Source: Sphingomonas sp. PAMC26645
Lineage (GTDB): Bacteria; Pseudomonadota; Alphaproteobacteria; Sphingomonadales; Sphingomonadaceae
Assembly: GCF_004795835.1 (NCBI RefSeq)
Contig: NZ_CP039249.1
Location: 3,013,001-3,077,000, forward strand
Length of the DNA: 64,000 nt
Reading direction: 5' to 3'
Under the pieces are notes generated by a model. It made no database searches and was not told the origin of the DNA. It saw only the letters and a list, made by a program, of their open reading frames with translations. How positions within the stretch are numbered: the first letter of the stretch is position 1; each line of letters opens with the position of its first letter. The position numbers and the translations under genes are program-made. Positions 25,245 through 35,026 of this stretch are shown one piece after another.

Positions 25245-26005
25245 GACCGTGCCTCGGCGGCATGAGCGAACTCGAGTCGCGTCGTCTCCTGGACGCCAAC
25301 CAGAATCGCGGTCACGTTGTCGGGTGCGCCACGGTCGAGCGCGCGCGACACGAGCGCTTCGATGGCCTCCGATTGATCAGGCAGCCCCAGTATCGCACCC
25401 AGTTCCGGGTCGGCGACCTGCCCGGACAGCCCATCGCTGCACAACAGGTACCGATCGCCCGGTTCGACGACGTCGGTGACGACATCGACCGCGATCCGTG
25501 CGCCGACACCGACCGCACGTGCCAGCACATGCCCCCGCGGATGGTCAGCCGCCTCTTCGGGCGAGATCAGGCCGCGATCGACCATCTCCTGCACCTGACT
25601 GTGATCGCGGGTCAGCGGAACCAGCATGTCGGCGCGACGCAGATAGATGCGGCTGTCCCCTACCCATAACGCCGCGAAACGATCACCGTGGACCAGCAGC
25701 ACGACGACGGTTGACCCCATCTGCTGCTCGCGCCGCTGCGACTCCGCCCATATTCTCCGATTGGCGCTGTGTACGCCATCTGCGACGGCCTGTACGGCGG
25801 CATCGAATGCCGCCGGGATCTCAACGCTCTCGATCGCCTGGACCACCGCATGCGCAGCCCAGTCTCCGAATGCATGGCCGCCCATGCCGTCCGCCACGAC
25901 CCAAAGACCATCGGCGGTCCGTTCGGCATGGCGATCCTCGTTGATCCGACGCACGAGGCCCGGATGCGTCGCAGCGACGCTGACAATGCGGAATTGGACG
26001 CTCAT
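25241..26005 (-). CDS. pppA: T6SS PP2C-family phosphatase PppA
   Basis: A 254-residue protein starting MSVQFRIVSVAATHPGLVRR. It has the PP2C metal and phosphate motifs: RRINEDRHAERT, VVADGMGGHAFGDWA, LLCSDGLSGQV and DNVTAILVGV. PppA reverses PpkA phosphorylation and turns the apparatus off or helps it relocate. The start was chosen because it overlaps the upstream tagF stop by 4 bp and fits the PP2C N-terminus. Upstream codons belong to tagF in another frame. Confidence 0.93.
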   Translation of the reverse strand: MSVQFRIVSVAATHPGLVRRINEDRHAERTADGLWVVADGMGGHAFGDWAAHAVVQAIESVEIPAAFDAAVQAVADGVHSANRRIWAESQRREQQMGSTVVVLLVHGDRFAALWVGDSRIYLRRADMLVPLTRDHSQVQEMVDRGLISPEEAADHPRGHVLARAVGVGARIAVDVVTDVVEPGDRYLLCSDGLSGQVADPELGAILGLPDQSEAIEALVSRALDRGAPDNVTAILVGVQETTRLEFAHAAEARS

Positions 26006-26481
26006 ACGCCGACGGTCTCCAGCATGGCGGTCACGATATCGACTGGCATGCCGCCGTCGAGACACATTCCGCCGTCGGCGGACTCCCATCGCTCGATCGA
26101 CGAGGAGGGACCTATTCCGGCCACCGTCGCGAGCCGATCGGCATCCCAGCGCTCAGCGATGGCCGCGTAGATCAGGTCCTCGATGTCGTCTGCTTCCGCA
26201 CACAGCAGTACCAGGGGATAGCGCCGCCCGGCAGCGTCCTGCGATGCGGCGATCACTCCGACCGCGCCGGCTCCACGCCCCTTCCAAGGCCTCGCCGCGT
26301 CGAACCGATCGGCGAACTCTCCACCGAAACGGCTCTGCGCATCCGTCAGTGACGCGGTGAGCCAGGCATCCAGACCGGCCCGCTCCGCCGCCGTGCAGCC
26401 GCGTGTGACGAAGTCCCCATGCGCGGGCAGCTTGCCGAACAGGCGGGCGGTCACAGGCTGGCCGGGCACCGGAACGACCAT
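26002..26481 (-). CDS. tagF: T6SS regulator TagF
   Basis: A 159-residue protein starting MVVPVPGQPVTARLFGKLPA and continuing HGDFVTRG, the conserved TagF opening. It contains ARPWKGRGAGAVGVIAAS and RRYPLVLLCAEAD. TagF represses T6SS post-translationally, acting alongside the PpkA/PppA pair. In some species it is fused to PppA; here it is a separate gene with a 4-bp overlap. The ATG lies 31 bp inside the 3' end of tssM. Confidence 0.9.
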   Translation of the reverse strand: MVVPVPGQPVTARLFGKLPAHGDFVTRGCTAAERAGLDAWLTASLTDAQSRFGGEFADRFDAARPWKGRGAGAVGVIAASQDAAGRRYPLVLLCAEADDIEDLIYAAIAERWDADRLATVAGIGPSSSIERWESADGGMCLDGGMPVDIVTAMLETVGV

Positions 26482-29400
26482 AGGCCAGCGCGGCTGAACG
26501 GGTTGGTGGTGCCGGGCAGTTGCACAGTCAGCGTCGTGTGCTGCGGCCCATCGCCAAAGCCGGCTCGGACCGCCTTGGGTCCCGCGTTCTGCTTTTCTGC
26601 ACGATCCATCAAGCGGAACAGGGCCCAGGGCCCTTCGGTCTCGACGCGGGCCAACTCGACACCGGGCGGGGCATCGGCGCCTGTGCCCGTCGTGGCTGGC
26701 GTGGCCGGTGTGGTGGGCTGGTTGCGATACAGAACCACCGATGCTTCCGGCAAGCTGCCGGTCGCGGACCATATCAGCGGCTTCGGTTGATTGTTCTGCG
26801 GTGTGAAGCGATAGCGCGTCCCACCGCTCGCGACCTCGACGATGCCGACATCGGCGCCGAAGCTCGCGACCGACACCTTGATGGGCAGGCCCGCCGCCAG
26901 CAGTTCGCGGAGCTGTACCGCACGCGCCAGCGTTTCCGGAGTGGAAGGATTCAGCGCGGCTGCGACCGGGTCGTTGTCCTTCCACCGCCATACCGGGCCG
27001 GACGTGTCGATCATCGGCATCAGCCGTTGCTGGACGAAGCCGTCGAACACCCCGCCCATGGCGAACACGCGCAACGCCTCAACCATCGGGGCATCCGCTG
27101 CGGTGGCGAAAAAAGGGTAGTGCTCCTGGGCAACCCCCCGACATGCGGGCAGCACGGTCTGCGCATAGGCGTCGCCGACCGCACCGCTCGCCGCGCCGAT
27201 CTGCGCACGGGTGCCCCCGCCCGCAGCCGAATTGACGAAGCCCTGCAATTGCGGGGGAGCCCCTGCCGCCGCCGCACGGACCGAGGCCAAGGCCGCCGCC
27301 ATCTGCGCCTGCGTGGTGTCCGCACCGCCACCGCCGCCGACCGAGCGTGCCGCCATGACCGCCTGCCCGGCCGCCTTGATCCCGGCGACGAAGTCATCGA
27401 TCGGCGCCGAACCGCGGCCATTGCCGACATATTCGTGCATCGGCTGGAAATACCCGCTGATCTCATCGCCGGCATCGATGCCGCGCGATCGATCGCGGCC
27501 GATCTCGTTCGCCACCCGCCCGAGCCGCGAGCGGTTCATGCCATAGCGCCCCGCCCGCGCGAGACCCGCCTGCGCACCACCGGTGAAAATCGTGTTCTTG
27601 CGCAGTTCGAGCAGCACGCGCTTCAGCGGCGATGGGCTCTTGGTCAGCGCGCCAAACGCCGCCGGATCGCTGAAATACGCGGCGGGCTTCATCGCGGTGA
27701 CGACGCCCTCCCAGGCGGCGATGTAATCCTTGGCATACAGCCCCGCGACGCCGGGACGGACGTTGCTCAGCTCCTCGCCGACGCCAGCCTCCTCCGCACC
27801 GCCGAGCACCCAGAGGTCCCGCTTGAGGTCCTGCTGCACGGTCGCAAGTCCCGGCAGATATGTCTTCTCGTAACCCCCACGCGTGAAAAAATACGGGATG
27901 CGCAACGCGATGAGCGTATCGGGCGACGCGAACGCCAGTGCATCGCCCTGCGACAGCACGTTGGCGACTTCCCAAGCCGGTCCCGCCGACGCTGCCTTCT
28001 GCCGCATCACCGCATAAGCCCGGTCGGCGAGACTGAGGGTCTGCACGGCCGCACGCGCACTCGCGACGAGTTGGCCGTCGAGCGGCGGACGACGGCTCGG
28101 CCAGACCGACGCCATGTCCTTGTCTTCGATCAGTGCGTTGAGATGGCGCGTGAGGGCGGTCCGCTCGGCCTGGCTGTCCGCGCCCGGATACAGATCGGTA
28201 GCCCAATCCGCGGTCACCCACGCGCGCACCGCCCTGGCATCCATCGGCCCCTGCTGACCGAGCATCAGATAGACCTTGAGCGGCTCGTACAGCTGCATCG
28301 GATCGCGCCCGTTCGCCTTCATCACGGCTTCCAGACGCAACAGCAACCGCGGCAGCATCACACGGCGCAGCGCATCTCGGTACGTCTCCTCGGCCTGCTG
28401 GCTGAGGCTCCGCTGGTACAGGCCGAAGGTCATCGTCAGCGCTGCCCCCCCGCTACGCCGCTCGGCATAACCCCGCGGCAGGTTGCGCAGGGTATCGAGC
28501 GCCGGGATCGCTGCACGCAGGTCGGCATCGTCCTCGCGCACTTGGGTCAGGTCGACACCGGCATCGCGGAACTGCTGTTCGGCGCGCGCGGTCTGGCCGG
28601 CGAGCGCCGACTGGAACGCCCGGTTGCGCACGAAGCTGACGCCCCAGGCGGTCAGTACCAGCGCCGCCGCGATGGCGATGCCCGCCAGCGCCGCGCCGAG
28701 CTGGCCGCGACGCCGCGCCTTCGCCTTGGTGTCGGTGGTGACGAGCCCGGCCTCGGGGAACATCACTTCGGTCAGCAGACGGTTGAGGAAATACGCACGC
28801 CCACGCGCGCCGACCGCAGGATCGACCGGCTGTTCGTACACCTCGGCCATCGAGGCGAGGATACGGTCGAGCGGCGCCCCCTCCTGCACGCCGCTGGTCA
28901 GGTAGAAGCCGCGCAGCACGCCGGCCGCCTCGTCGCCGGCGACGAATGCGCCGTCGGCGAAGCGCATCATCCGCGCGCGCAGCGATCGCAACTGTGCCGG
29001 GAACCCGATCATCATGCCGCGACGGCGCTGGTCGACCTCCTCGAACAGCCGCCGCGCCTGACGGTCGGCAACGGCCTGCGTCGCCTCGTCGAACGCATGC
29101 GCCAGCATCTCGGCGGACGGTCGCCCTTCAGAGTACGGCAACGTCGCACCAAGCACGGCACGCCGCCCCTCGACGTCGAGATCGTCGAAGTAATCGGTGA
29201 AGCCGGCGAGCAGATCCGCCTTGGTGACGAGCAGATAGATCGGGACGGCGGTCTCGAGCGAGCGGCGCAACTCGACGAGGCGACGGCGGACGGCACGCGC
29301 GTGCGAGTCGATCGCGGCGCAGTCGCTCGCGACCAGCGTATCGACCCCGATCGCCACGAACACGCCGTTGATCGGCTGACGTGGCCGGTGGCGCTTGAGC

Positions 29401-29963
29401 AGTCCAAGGAACGCGCCCCAGCCAGCCGAATCGACCACGGTGTCGCTGTCCTGCGTCGTGTAGCGCCCCGCGGTATCGACCAGCACCGCTTCGTCGGCGA
29501 ACCAGAAGTCGAGGTTGCGGGTGCCGCCGACACCGCCGACGGCCTGTTCGACGAGTGGAAACCGTAGCCCCGAGTTCAGCAGCGCGGTGGTCTTGCCCGC
29601 GCCCGGCGGACCTATGATGACGTACCAGGGACGGCTGTAGAGATAGTCGCGCTTTCCGCCCGCCGCGCCGCGCAGCTTGGTCAGCGCCTCGCTCATGCGA
29701 CGGCCGAGCGCCTTGCCCTCCTCGTCGGCGGCATTCGGCCCGGCGAGTTCGGCGGCGATGGCGTCGGCGGCGCGGCGCGCAGCCCGTCGCCGTAGGAACC
29801 ACCACAGCCCCCAGCCCAGAGCGACCGCGACTACCGCGCCGATCCGCACCGGCAAGGGGCGGAAGAACGCGACGAGCAACGGCAGACCGAACGCCAGCAA
29901 CGCGGCCAGCAGCACCGCCGCGGTGATCGTCACCGCATACCAGTTCCGGAAGAAGCGCCCCAT
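26451..29963 (-). CDS. tssM: T6SS membrane-complex protein TssM (IcmF)
   Basis: A 1170-residue inner-membrane protein, a usual length for the family. Two N-terminal helices (about 11-33 and 39-57) precede a cytoplasmic GTPase-like domain with a Walker A motif IIGPPGAGKTTALLNSG (about 116-132). A third helix near residue 420 (GAALAGIAIAAALVLTAWG) precedes the long periplasmic part that ends with the IcmF C-terminal beta domain. TssM forms the trans-envelope channel with TssL, and in many systems with the lipoprotein TssJ, which is not seen here. The start overlaps the tssL stop by one base (TGATG). Confidence 0.95.
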   Translation of the reverse strand: MGRFFRNWYAVTITAAVLLAALLAFGLPLLVAFFRPLPVRIGAVVAVALGWGLWWFLRRRAARRAADAIAAELAGPNAADEEGKALGRRMSEALTKLRGAAGGKRDYLYSRPWYVIIGPPGAGKTTALLNSGLRFPLVEQAVGGVGGTRNLDFWFADEAVLVDTAGRYTTQDSDTVVDSAGWGAFLGLLKRHRPRQPINGVFVAIGVDTLVASDCAAIDSHARAVRRRLVELRRSLETAVPIYLLVTKADLLAGFTDYFDDLDVEGRRAVLGATLPYSEGRPSAEMLAHAFDEATQAVADRQARRLFEEVDQRRRGMMIGFPAQLRSLRARMMRFADGAFVAGDEAAGVLRGFYLTSGVQEGAPLDRILASMAEVYEQPVDPAVGARGRAYFLNRLLTEVMFPEAGLVTTDTKAKARRRGQLGAALAGIAIAAALVLTAWGVSFVRNRAFQSALAGQTARAEQQFRDAGVDLTQVREDDADLRAAIPALDTLRNLPRGYAERRSGGAALTMTFGLYQRSLSQQAEETYRDALRRVMLPRLLLRLEAVMKANGRDPMQLYEPLKVYLMLGQQGPMDARAVRAWVTADWATDLYPGADSQAERTALTRHLNALIEDKDMASVWPSRRPPLDGQLVASARAAVQTLSLADRAYAVMRQKAASAGPAWEVANVLSQGDALAFASPDTLIALRIPYFFTRGGYEKTYLPGLATVQQDLKRDLWVLGGAEEAGVGEELSNVRPGVAGLYAKDYIAAWEGVVTAMKPAAYFSDPAAFGALTKSPSPLKRVLLELRKNTIFTGGAQAGLARAGRYGMNRSRLGRVANEIGRDRSRGIDAGDEISGYFQPMHEYVGNGRGSAPIDDFVAGIKAAGQAVMAARSVGGGGGADTTQAQMAAALASVRAAAAGAPPQLQGFVNSAAGGGTRAQIGAASGAVGDAYAQTVLPACRGVAQEHYPFFATAADAPMVEALRVFAMGGVFDGFVQQRLMPMIDTSGPVWRWKDNDPVAAALNPSTPETLARAVQLRELLAAGLPIKVSVASFGADVGIVEVASGGTRYRFTPQNNQPKPLIWSATGSLPEASVVLYRNQPTTPATPATTGTGADAPPGVELARVETEGPWALFRLMDRAEKQNAGPKAVRAGFGDGPQHTTLTVQLPGTTNPFSRAGLWSFRCPASL

Positions 29964-31393
29964 CAGTAGCGCCGCGGCACGACGATTTCGACGCGCCGGT
30001 TCTGCGACTTGCCCGCGGCATCCGCATTGGAAGCGATCGGCACTGTGTCTCCTAGTCCCTTGGTGGATACCCGCGCCGGATCGGACAGGTCCTGGCGGAC
30101 CAGCGCGCCGACCGTCTCGGCACGGGCTTCGCTGAGTGCCGTGTTGTCGGGGAAGCGGACGGTCGCGACGGGTGCATTATCGGCATGCCCCTCGATCACG
30201 ACATTGCCCTTTTCGCCCTCGATCGCGCGACCGATGCGGTGGAACAGCGTTTCGCGGCCGGGTTCGAGCGCGTCCGAGCCGGACTCGAAGAGCTGCCCGA
30301 CTGTGGTGCGGACGCGAACGGTCTGCGCGTCTTCCTCGACCGTGACGAGATGCTCGCGGATCTCGGGTTCGAGGAACCGCCTGAGCTTGCTCGCCTGCGC
30401 GCTCGACGTCACGGCCATCGCGGCGGCGGGGCGCGACAGGGTCAGCCGGGCGTCGGGCGTCAGCGCGTTTAGCCGGGACGACGGCGTTTCGCCGCTGGAG
30501 CCCAGCATCAGCCGCAGCACGACATACACCAGCAGGAGAAGCGCGAGCGCCGCTGCGGATGCCAGCGCCAGCACGCTCCACCCGATCCGGCCGACTGGTG
30601 CGGTCTCGCCGCGCCAGTGGGGCACGAGCTCGACCTGCGACAGCGACCGGACATGGGGCAGTGCGCCCTGCAACCGCGTCATGATCTCGTGCAGCCGCCG
30701 CCGGCCATCCGGCATCACTCGGAAGCGGCCCTCGAACCCGGCGGCGAGACAGGCGTGAAACAGCTCGATCAGATCGAGATTGTCCTGCGGTACGCGCAGC
30801 ATGTCGTCGACCAGCTGCCAGAACCGGTCGCCCCCGATGTTCTCCTGGAAGAACGTGACGACCATCGACCGTCGTGCCCATTCGGCACCGTCGCCACCTA
30901 CGCCCGGCAGGTTCTGCGCGATGTCGTCGGCGGTCGCGCAGACTGCGTATTTGGCGCGCTGGCGCTTTTCCTCGGTGTAGTGCGGCTGGATCGCGCGCTC
31001 GAACCGGGCGATCGCCGCGGCACATTGCCGGTGCAGCTCGGGCATCGCCGGGCGGACGCGACCGGCACGGACCGCGGCGAGCAAGGCCAGCACCGGCTCC
31101 GCCTCCGCCAGCATGACGTTGCGGATCGACTGCGGCGTGGCCGGCAGCGGGACATCGTCCTCACCGAGCCGCGACGGCGTCAGCCCCGGTGCGACCGATG
31201 CGCTACCGGTCCGCGACAGCGACGGCGGCGCGGCGTATCCGGCGCTGGAGGGAGACGACCCGTATCCCGCGTTGCCGGTGGGCGACCAGGGGGTCGCGTT
31301 GCCGGCAGGGCCTGCGGGCGCATTGCCTTCGCCCCGCTTCAGCCCCTGCAGCGGCGAGGGGCGGAAAACGGTCTTGTCGCCGTCTTCGCTCAT
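29963..31393 (-). CDS. tssL: T6SS membrane-complex protein TssL with OmpA-like C-terminus
   Basis: A 476-residue protein starting MSEDGDKTVFRPSPLQGLKR. A low-complexity N-terminus of about 85 residues precedes the DotU/IcmH cytoplasmic domain (about 90-260, YAVCATADDIAQNLPGVGG and EWARRSMVVTFFQENIGGDR). One membrane helix (270-296) follows. The periplasmic C-terminus is an OmpA/peptidoglycan-binding domain (VVIEGHADNAPVATVRFPDN and SQNRRVEIVVPRRY). The fused wall-binding domain anchors the complex, which may matter because TssJ is not seen. It overlaps tssK by 4 bp. Confidence 0.95.
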   Translation of the reverse strand: MSEDGDKTVFRPSPLQGLKRGEGNAPAGPAGNATPWSPTGNAGYGSSPSSAGYAAPPSLSRTGSASVAPGLTPSRLGEDDVPLPATPQSIRNVMLAEAEPVLALLAAVRAGRVRPAMPELHRQCAAAIARFERAIQPHYTEEKRQRAKYAVCATADDIAQNLPGVGGDGAEWARRSMVVTFFQENIGGDRFWQLVDDMLRVPQDNLDLIELFHACLAAGFEGRFRVMPDGRRRLHEIMTRLQGALPHVRSLSQVELVPHWRGETAPVGRIGWSVLALASAAALALLLLVYVVLRLMLGSSGETPSSRLNALTPDARLTLSRPAAAMAVTSSAQASKLRRFLEPEIREHLVTVEEDAQTVRVRTTVGQLFESGSDALEPGRETLFHRIGRAIEGEKGNVVIEGHADNAPVATVRFPDNTALSEARAETVGALVRQDLSDPARVSTKGLGDTVPIASNADAAGKSQNRRVEIVVPRRY

Positions 31394-32736
31394 CGCCCGC
31401 CCCGTTTGACGCACCACAGTTCCAGCTTCAGCTGCGGCCAGTCGCCGGCGACGTGCAGCCCGAGCGCCGTCGCCTGCTGGAACTCGCGCCAGTCGGGTAC
31501 GCCGCGATCCAGTTCGAAATAGACGAAGCCGGGCAGCACGCGGAGCTGCGGCGGCGGCGTCGGCGTATGGCGCAACGGCACGCCAGGCAGCGCGGAATCG
31601 ACGATCTGGCGCATCTTCTGCACCGTGCCGATCTTCGCCACCGAGGGAAACAGCCCGCGGATCTCCTCGACCGGCGATGCGGACGCGACCGCGAGATAGA
31701 AATATCCGGTTTCGTACAGGCTATGATCGGTGATCCGCGACACGTACGCGCCCGGCCCCGCCTGATCGAGCGGCATCTGGAGCGCAGACCGCTCGAACAC
31801 CGCCGACAGCATCGACTGCAGCAGATCGAACACCGGCTCAAAACAGATCTGAGGGTTCTCGTGGTCGTAGCGCGGCAGCGGCGGTGGCTTGCGCTCCGCG
31901 CGGATCAGCGTCGCGATCTCGCCCGCCATCGACACCAGCGCCTCGAACAGGCGCTCCGGGTGGACGACCGGCAGGAACTGGAGATGCTCGAGCACCGGCA
32001 GCCAACGGTTGAGAGCCTGTAGCAGCAGGAAGCTCGCAAACGTGTCGGAGCCGCCGTCGGTCGCCTCGACCGCGCGCACCGCCAGTTCCTCCGCTCGCTG
32101 TGCGGCGCGACCGACGATGTCCGACAGTCCGCCGCGCAGCCGCGGTGCCGCTGCGGCATCCAGCGTCGGCGCGACATAGCGGTCGTCGAACATCACGCGC
32201 TTGTTCTGCACTTCGCGAACGCGCGCGAGACCGAGCGTCACCCGCCCGTAGATCTGGTCGCGCGTGATGCCGAAGCGGAGGTTGGGCCGACCCAGTCCAA
32301 TCGGCTCGCTGGTGCGATCGTTGGAATAGGCGTCCGCCAACTCCGCCTCGTCGACCAGGAAGCGCGCATCGAGCCCGGGGGCGTCGCCATCGCGGAACTG
32401 CACCGCCCCGACCTGACTCGCGGGCAGCGTCAGGTGCACGATCGCGTCGCGCGTGTCGCCGGGCACGTCGAGGGGGTCGGGCGGCGGCAGGTCGTCGGGG
32501 ATCGCGAACGGCGTACCGTCGGGGAGTATCCCGGTGGCGCGCGAAACGGCGAACTTGCCGAGCGCGGCCAGATCCTCGTCGATCGTGAGCGCCGTGATGC
32601 CCCACGCCCAAGGCCGAATCGATTCGACCCGCGCGCCCAGTTGGGCGTCGATAAAACGGTCCTGAGCCTGAAAATGCTGCGGCCTGAGGAACATGCCTTC
32701 GTGCCAGGCAACCCGATTCTTCCCAGCCAATCGCAT
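31390..32736 (-). CDS. tssK: T6SS baseplate protein TssK
   Basis: A 448-residue protein starting MRLAGKNRVAWHEGMFLRPQ and continuing HFQAQDRF, the highly conserved TssK N-terminus, which fixes the start. Later conserved parts include GYFYLAVASASPVEEIRGLF and FVYFELDRGVPDWREF near the end. TssK links the baseplate wedges to TssL/TssM. It is the first gene of the minus-strand operon tssK-L-M-tagF-pppA-ppkA, in which every junction overlaps. Confidence 0.95.
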   Translation of the reverse strand: MRLAGKNRVAWHEGMFLRPQHFQAQDRFIDAQLGARVESIRPWAWGITALTIDEDLAALGKFAVSRATGILPDGTPFAIPDDLPPPDPLDVPGDTRDAIVHLTLPASQVGAVQFRDGDAPGLDARFLVDEAELADAYSNDRTSEPIGLGRPNLRFGITRDQIYGRVTLGLARVREVQNKRVMFDDRYVAPTLDAAAAPRLRGGLSDIVGRAAQRAEELAVRAVEATDGGSDTFASFLLLQALNRWLPVLEHLQFLPVVHPERLFEALVSMAGEIATLIRAERKPPPLPRYDHENPQICFEPVFDLLQSMLSAVFERSALQMPLDQAGPGAYVSRITDHSLYETGYFYLAVASASPVEEIRGLFPSVAKIGTVQKMRQIVDSALPGVPLRHTPTPPPQLRVLPGFVYFELDRGVPDWREFQQATALGLHVAGDWPQLKLELWCVKRGGR

Positions 32737-32819
32737 TCCCCCTGCAGGGTCATAAACCGACCGCGACGATGCGGCTGCTGGCCCGGTTATTGCCTCGCCT
32801 GTCGAACTGGGCAATAGCT
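32737..32819. promoter_or_regulatory. divergent intergenic region between tssK and the M23 gene
   Basis: These 83 bases separate two divergently transcribed genes and must hold both start regions. A tcccccctgcaggg-like ribosome site for tssK lies at the left end. I could not identify reliable -35/-10 elements or operators. Confidence 0.4.
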
Positions 32820-34214
32820 ATGTCGCACGCGGCGACACAATCTATGTCCGGGAAGTCGATGCCCAGTCCCCTAGATCAGGAACCGTCGTTCGATCCCCGA
32901 TCCTGGGTCGCACCGAAACCGGCCCCTGCCGCAATCACTCCGCCAAGGCCAGCTCCTGCCATTGCGGCGACCAGCGCTACTGCGACGACACGCCGCTGGA
33001 TCGCACCGGGTATCGGCATCGCGATTGCTGCTGCTGGCGCCATTGTTGCCGTCTCGTCTCGACCCTCGGCACCGCCTTCGGCTGCCGTTGCGACACCAGC
33101 CACCGGACCGCACAAGGTGGCCTCGGAAAGTCGCACGCTGATCGTGCCTACGGTAGCCGACCTTGCGCCGACGCTCGCCGCGTCAGGCGTGTCTATCGCC
33201 GACAGCCAGGCGGCGGTTCGTGCGATCGGCAAGACTCTCGGCTCCACGGCCGGCGATATCAGGCTGGTGTTCACGCTGGATCATGACGGCGCCGCGATCC
33301 GGCTGGCGGGTCTCACCGCGACACGCACCGACGGGTCGGGCGTGAAGCTCGCGCCGCAAACCGGCGGCGGCTTTGCAACGACATCGCTTGCTGCGGACCT
33401 GCGTCGGCAAACCCGTTTCGTCCGCGGCGAACTCGATGGCGAAAGCTTCTACAGTTCAGCGGTCGCGGCCGGCGTCAGCGACGTGCTGATCGGTCCGTTC
33501 GTCAACGCATTCCGCTATGATTTCGACATGCAGCGCGAGGTCGCGCGAGGCGACGTGTTCGAAGCCGGGTTCGAGCAGCGCGTCACCGCGGACGGCGAGC
33601 CGGTCGGCACGCCGGTGCTGGTCTATGCCTCGCTCGCCACCGCGGGCAAGTCGCGCGCGCTGTATCGCTACCGCGCGCCGGGCGATGCCGAGGAAGAATG
33701 GTTCGACAGCGGCGGCCGGAGCAGCCGCAAGTCGCTGATGCGCACGCCCGTCGAGGCGGCGCGGATCAGTTCGGGGTTCGGCATGCGCGGCCATCCGATC
33801 CTAGGCTTCGTCAAGATGCACAAGGGCACGGACTTCGCGGCACCGACCGGCACGCCGATCTACGCGGCGGGCGATGCGGTCGTCACGTTCGCGGGGCCGA
33901 AGGGGCCCAACGGCAATTTCGTCCGCCTGCATCACGCCAATGGCTGGGACACGCTGTACCTCCACATGAACCGCATCGCCGCAGGACTGATGCCGGGCCT
34001 CAAGGTCGCGCAGGGGCAGCAGATCGGCGAGGTCGGAACCACCGGACGCTCTACCGGCCCGCACCTTCACTACGAGGTGCATATCGACGGCCAGCCGGTC
34101 GACCCGATGTCGATCGAGGTCGGCGGCAGTCGCACGCTGGCCGGCGCCGCGCTTAAGCAATTCCGCGCGCTGCGCGACCGGGTCGACGCGGCACGGGTCG
34201 CAACGCCGGGCTGA
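32820..34214 (+). CDS. membrane-anchored M23 (LytM) metallopeptidase
   Basis: A 464-residue protein starting MSHAATQSMSGKSMPSPLDQ (an alternative ATG lies 24 bp downstream). A Pro/Ala-rich cytoplasmic part of about 59 residues is followed by one membrane helix (60-80). A periplasmic region with the pattern of Csd3-type domains leads to an M23 domain (about 310-425). Zinc ligands are visible in HKGTDFAAPTG (H near 334, D338) and HLHYEVHIDGQPVD (H near 415-417). M23 enzymes cut peptide cross-links. Its position between the T6SS halves suggests local wall remodelling for apparatus insertion, an inference. Its 3' end is convergent with the CPBP gene (2-bp gap). Confidence 0.88.
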   Translation: MSHAATQSMSGKSMPSPLDQEPSFDPRSWVAPKPAPAAITPPRPAPAIAATSATATTRRWIAPGIGIAIAAAGAIVAVSSRPSAPPSAAVATPATGPHKVASESRTLIVPTVADLAPTLAASGVSIADSQAAVRAIGKTLGSTAGDIRLVFTLDHDGAAIRLAGLTATRTDGSGVKLAPQTGGGFATTSLAADLRRQTRFVRGELDGESFYSSAVAAGVSDVLIGPFVNAFRYDFDMQREVARGDVFEAGFEQRVTADGEPVGTPVLVYASLATAGKSRALYRYRAPGDAEEEWFDSGGRSSRKSLMRTPVEAARISSGFGMRGHPILGFVKMHKGTDFAAPTGTPIYAAGDAVVTFAGPKGPNGNFVRLHHANGWDTLYLHMNRIAAGLMPGLKVAQGQQIGEVGTTGRSTGPHLHYEVHIDGQPVDPMSIEVGGSRTLAGAALKQFRALRDRVDAARVATPG

Positions 34215-34216
34215 TC

Positions 34217-35026
34217 TCAGGCGGGCTTTGCGCGGCGATATCGAAGCGCCAGCGGGATCACGATCGCGGCAAGTGCGATCGTCATTGCGAGACTTGCGTT
34301 AAGCCCCTGGTCCGATCCGCCCCACCGTGCCGCGCCGACCAGGTCCAGGTCGAAAAGCGCGCCGAACGCGCCGACGCCTGGATTGGGATCGAGCCCGAGC
34401 AGCATCTGCTCGCCGACATTCCACCCCCAATGCGCGGCGATGGCCCCTGCAATGCCGCCGTCGCGGACCGCGATCAACCCAAACAGGATTCCGCCTAGCG
34501 TCAGGTTGGCGAGCGTCATCACGCCCGTCGCGCCTCCCAGCAGATGAAGTGCCGCGAATAATACGGCTACCAGCAGCACCGCGACGGGCGCACCGACGAC
34601 CGATGCGATCTGGGGTTGCAGCCAGCCACGGAAAAGCATCTCCTCCGCCCCGACCTGAAGCGTCACGGTCACGATGCCGAGCAGCAACGTAGAAAGGACC
34701 GTGCTACCAGCTCCGCCGACCAGACTACCAGCCAGCCAGGTATAGCCGACCGCCAAGGCCAGGCCACCCGCGCCCAGCGCCAAACCCAGCACCGTCGCAC
34801 GGCCGGGACGTTTGCCGAACACAGGGCCAGTCACACGATCCAGCCACCAACCGGCGATGCCGATCGCCAGCATCGGCCCGAATATCGCCAGCGTGAAAAG
34901 GCTTTCGCCCGAAGCCCCTGATGTACCGTTCAACCATCCGGCAACGACCGGAGGCCCGAACGCCAGCAACACTGCCACCAGGACGACGCCGATCGCCGCC
35001 CCCGCGAGTGGTCGTACCGCGCTCAT
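34217..35026 (-). CDS. CPBP-family intramembrane metalloprotease
   Basis: A 269-residue integral membrane protein with about seven hydrophobic segments. The CPBP motifs are present: EEMLFRGWLQ (EExxxR), ALLHLLGG-like (FAALHLLGG) and the third histidine in AAHWGWNVGEQ. The family includes Rce1-type proteases and self-immunity proteins of bacteriocin producers. The ATG overlaps the CHAT gene stop by 4 bp, placing it last in the two-partner secretion operon. A role in processing or protecting against the secreted products is possible. Confidence 0.85.
   Translation of the reverse strand: MSAVRPLAGAAIGVVLVAVLLAFGPPVVAGWLNGTSGASGESLFTLAIFGPMLAIGIAGWWLDRVTGPVFGKRPGRATVLGLALGAGGLALAVGYTWLAGSLVGGAGSTVLSTLLLGIVTVTLQVGAEEMLFRGWLQPQIASVVGAPVAVLLVAVLFAALHLLGGATGVMTLANLTLGGILFGLIAVRDGGIAGAIAAHWGWNVGEQMLLGLDPNPGVGAFGALFDLDLVGAARWGGSDQGLNASLAMTIALAAIVIPLALRYRRAKPA

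Noticed and set aside
26520..29567. Plus-strand open frame of about 1015 codons opposite tssM
   Set aside because: The strong third-position GC bias of tssM removes stops on the opposite strand. The translation is Arg/His/Gly-rich with no domain, while tssM is clearly coding.
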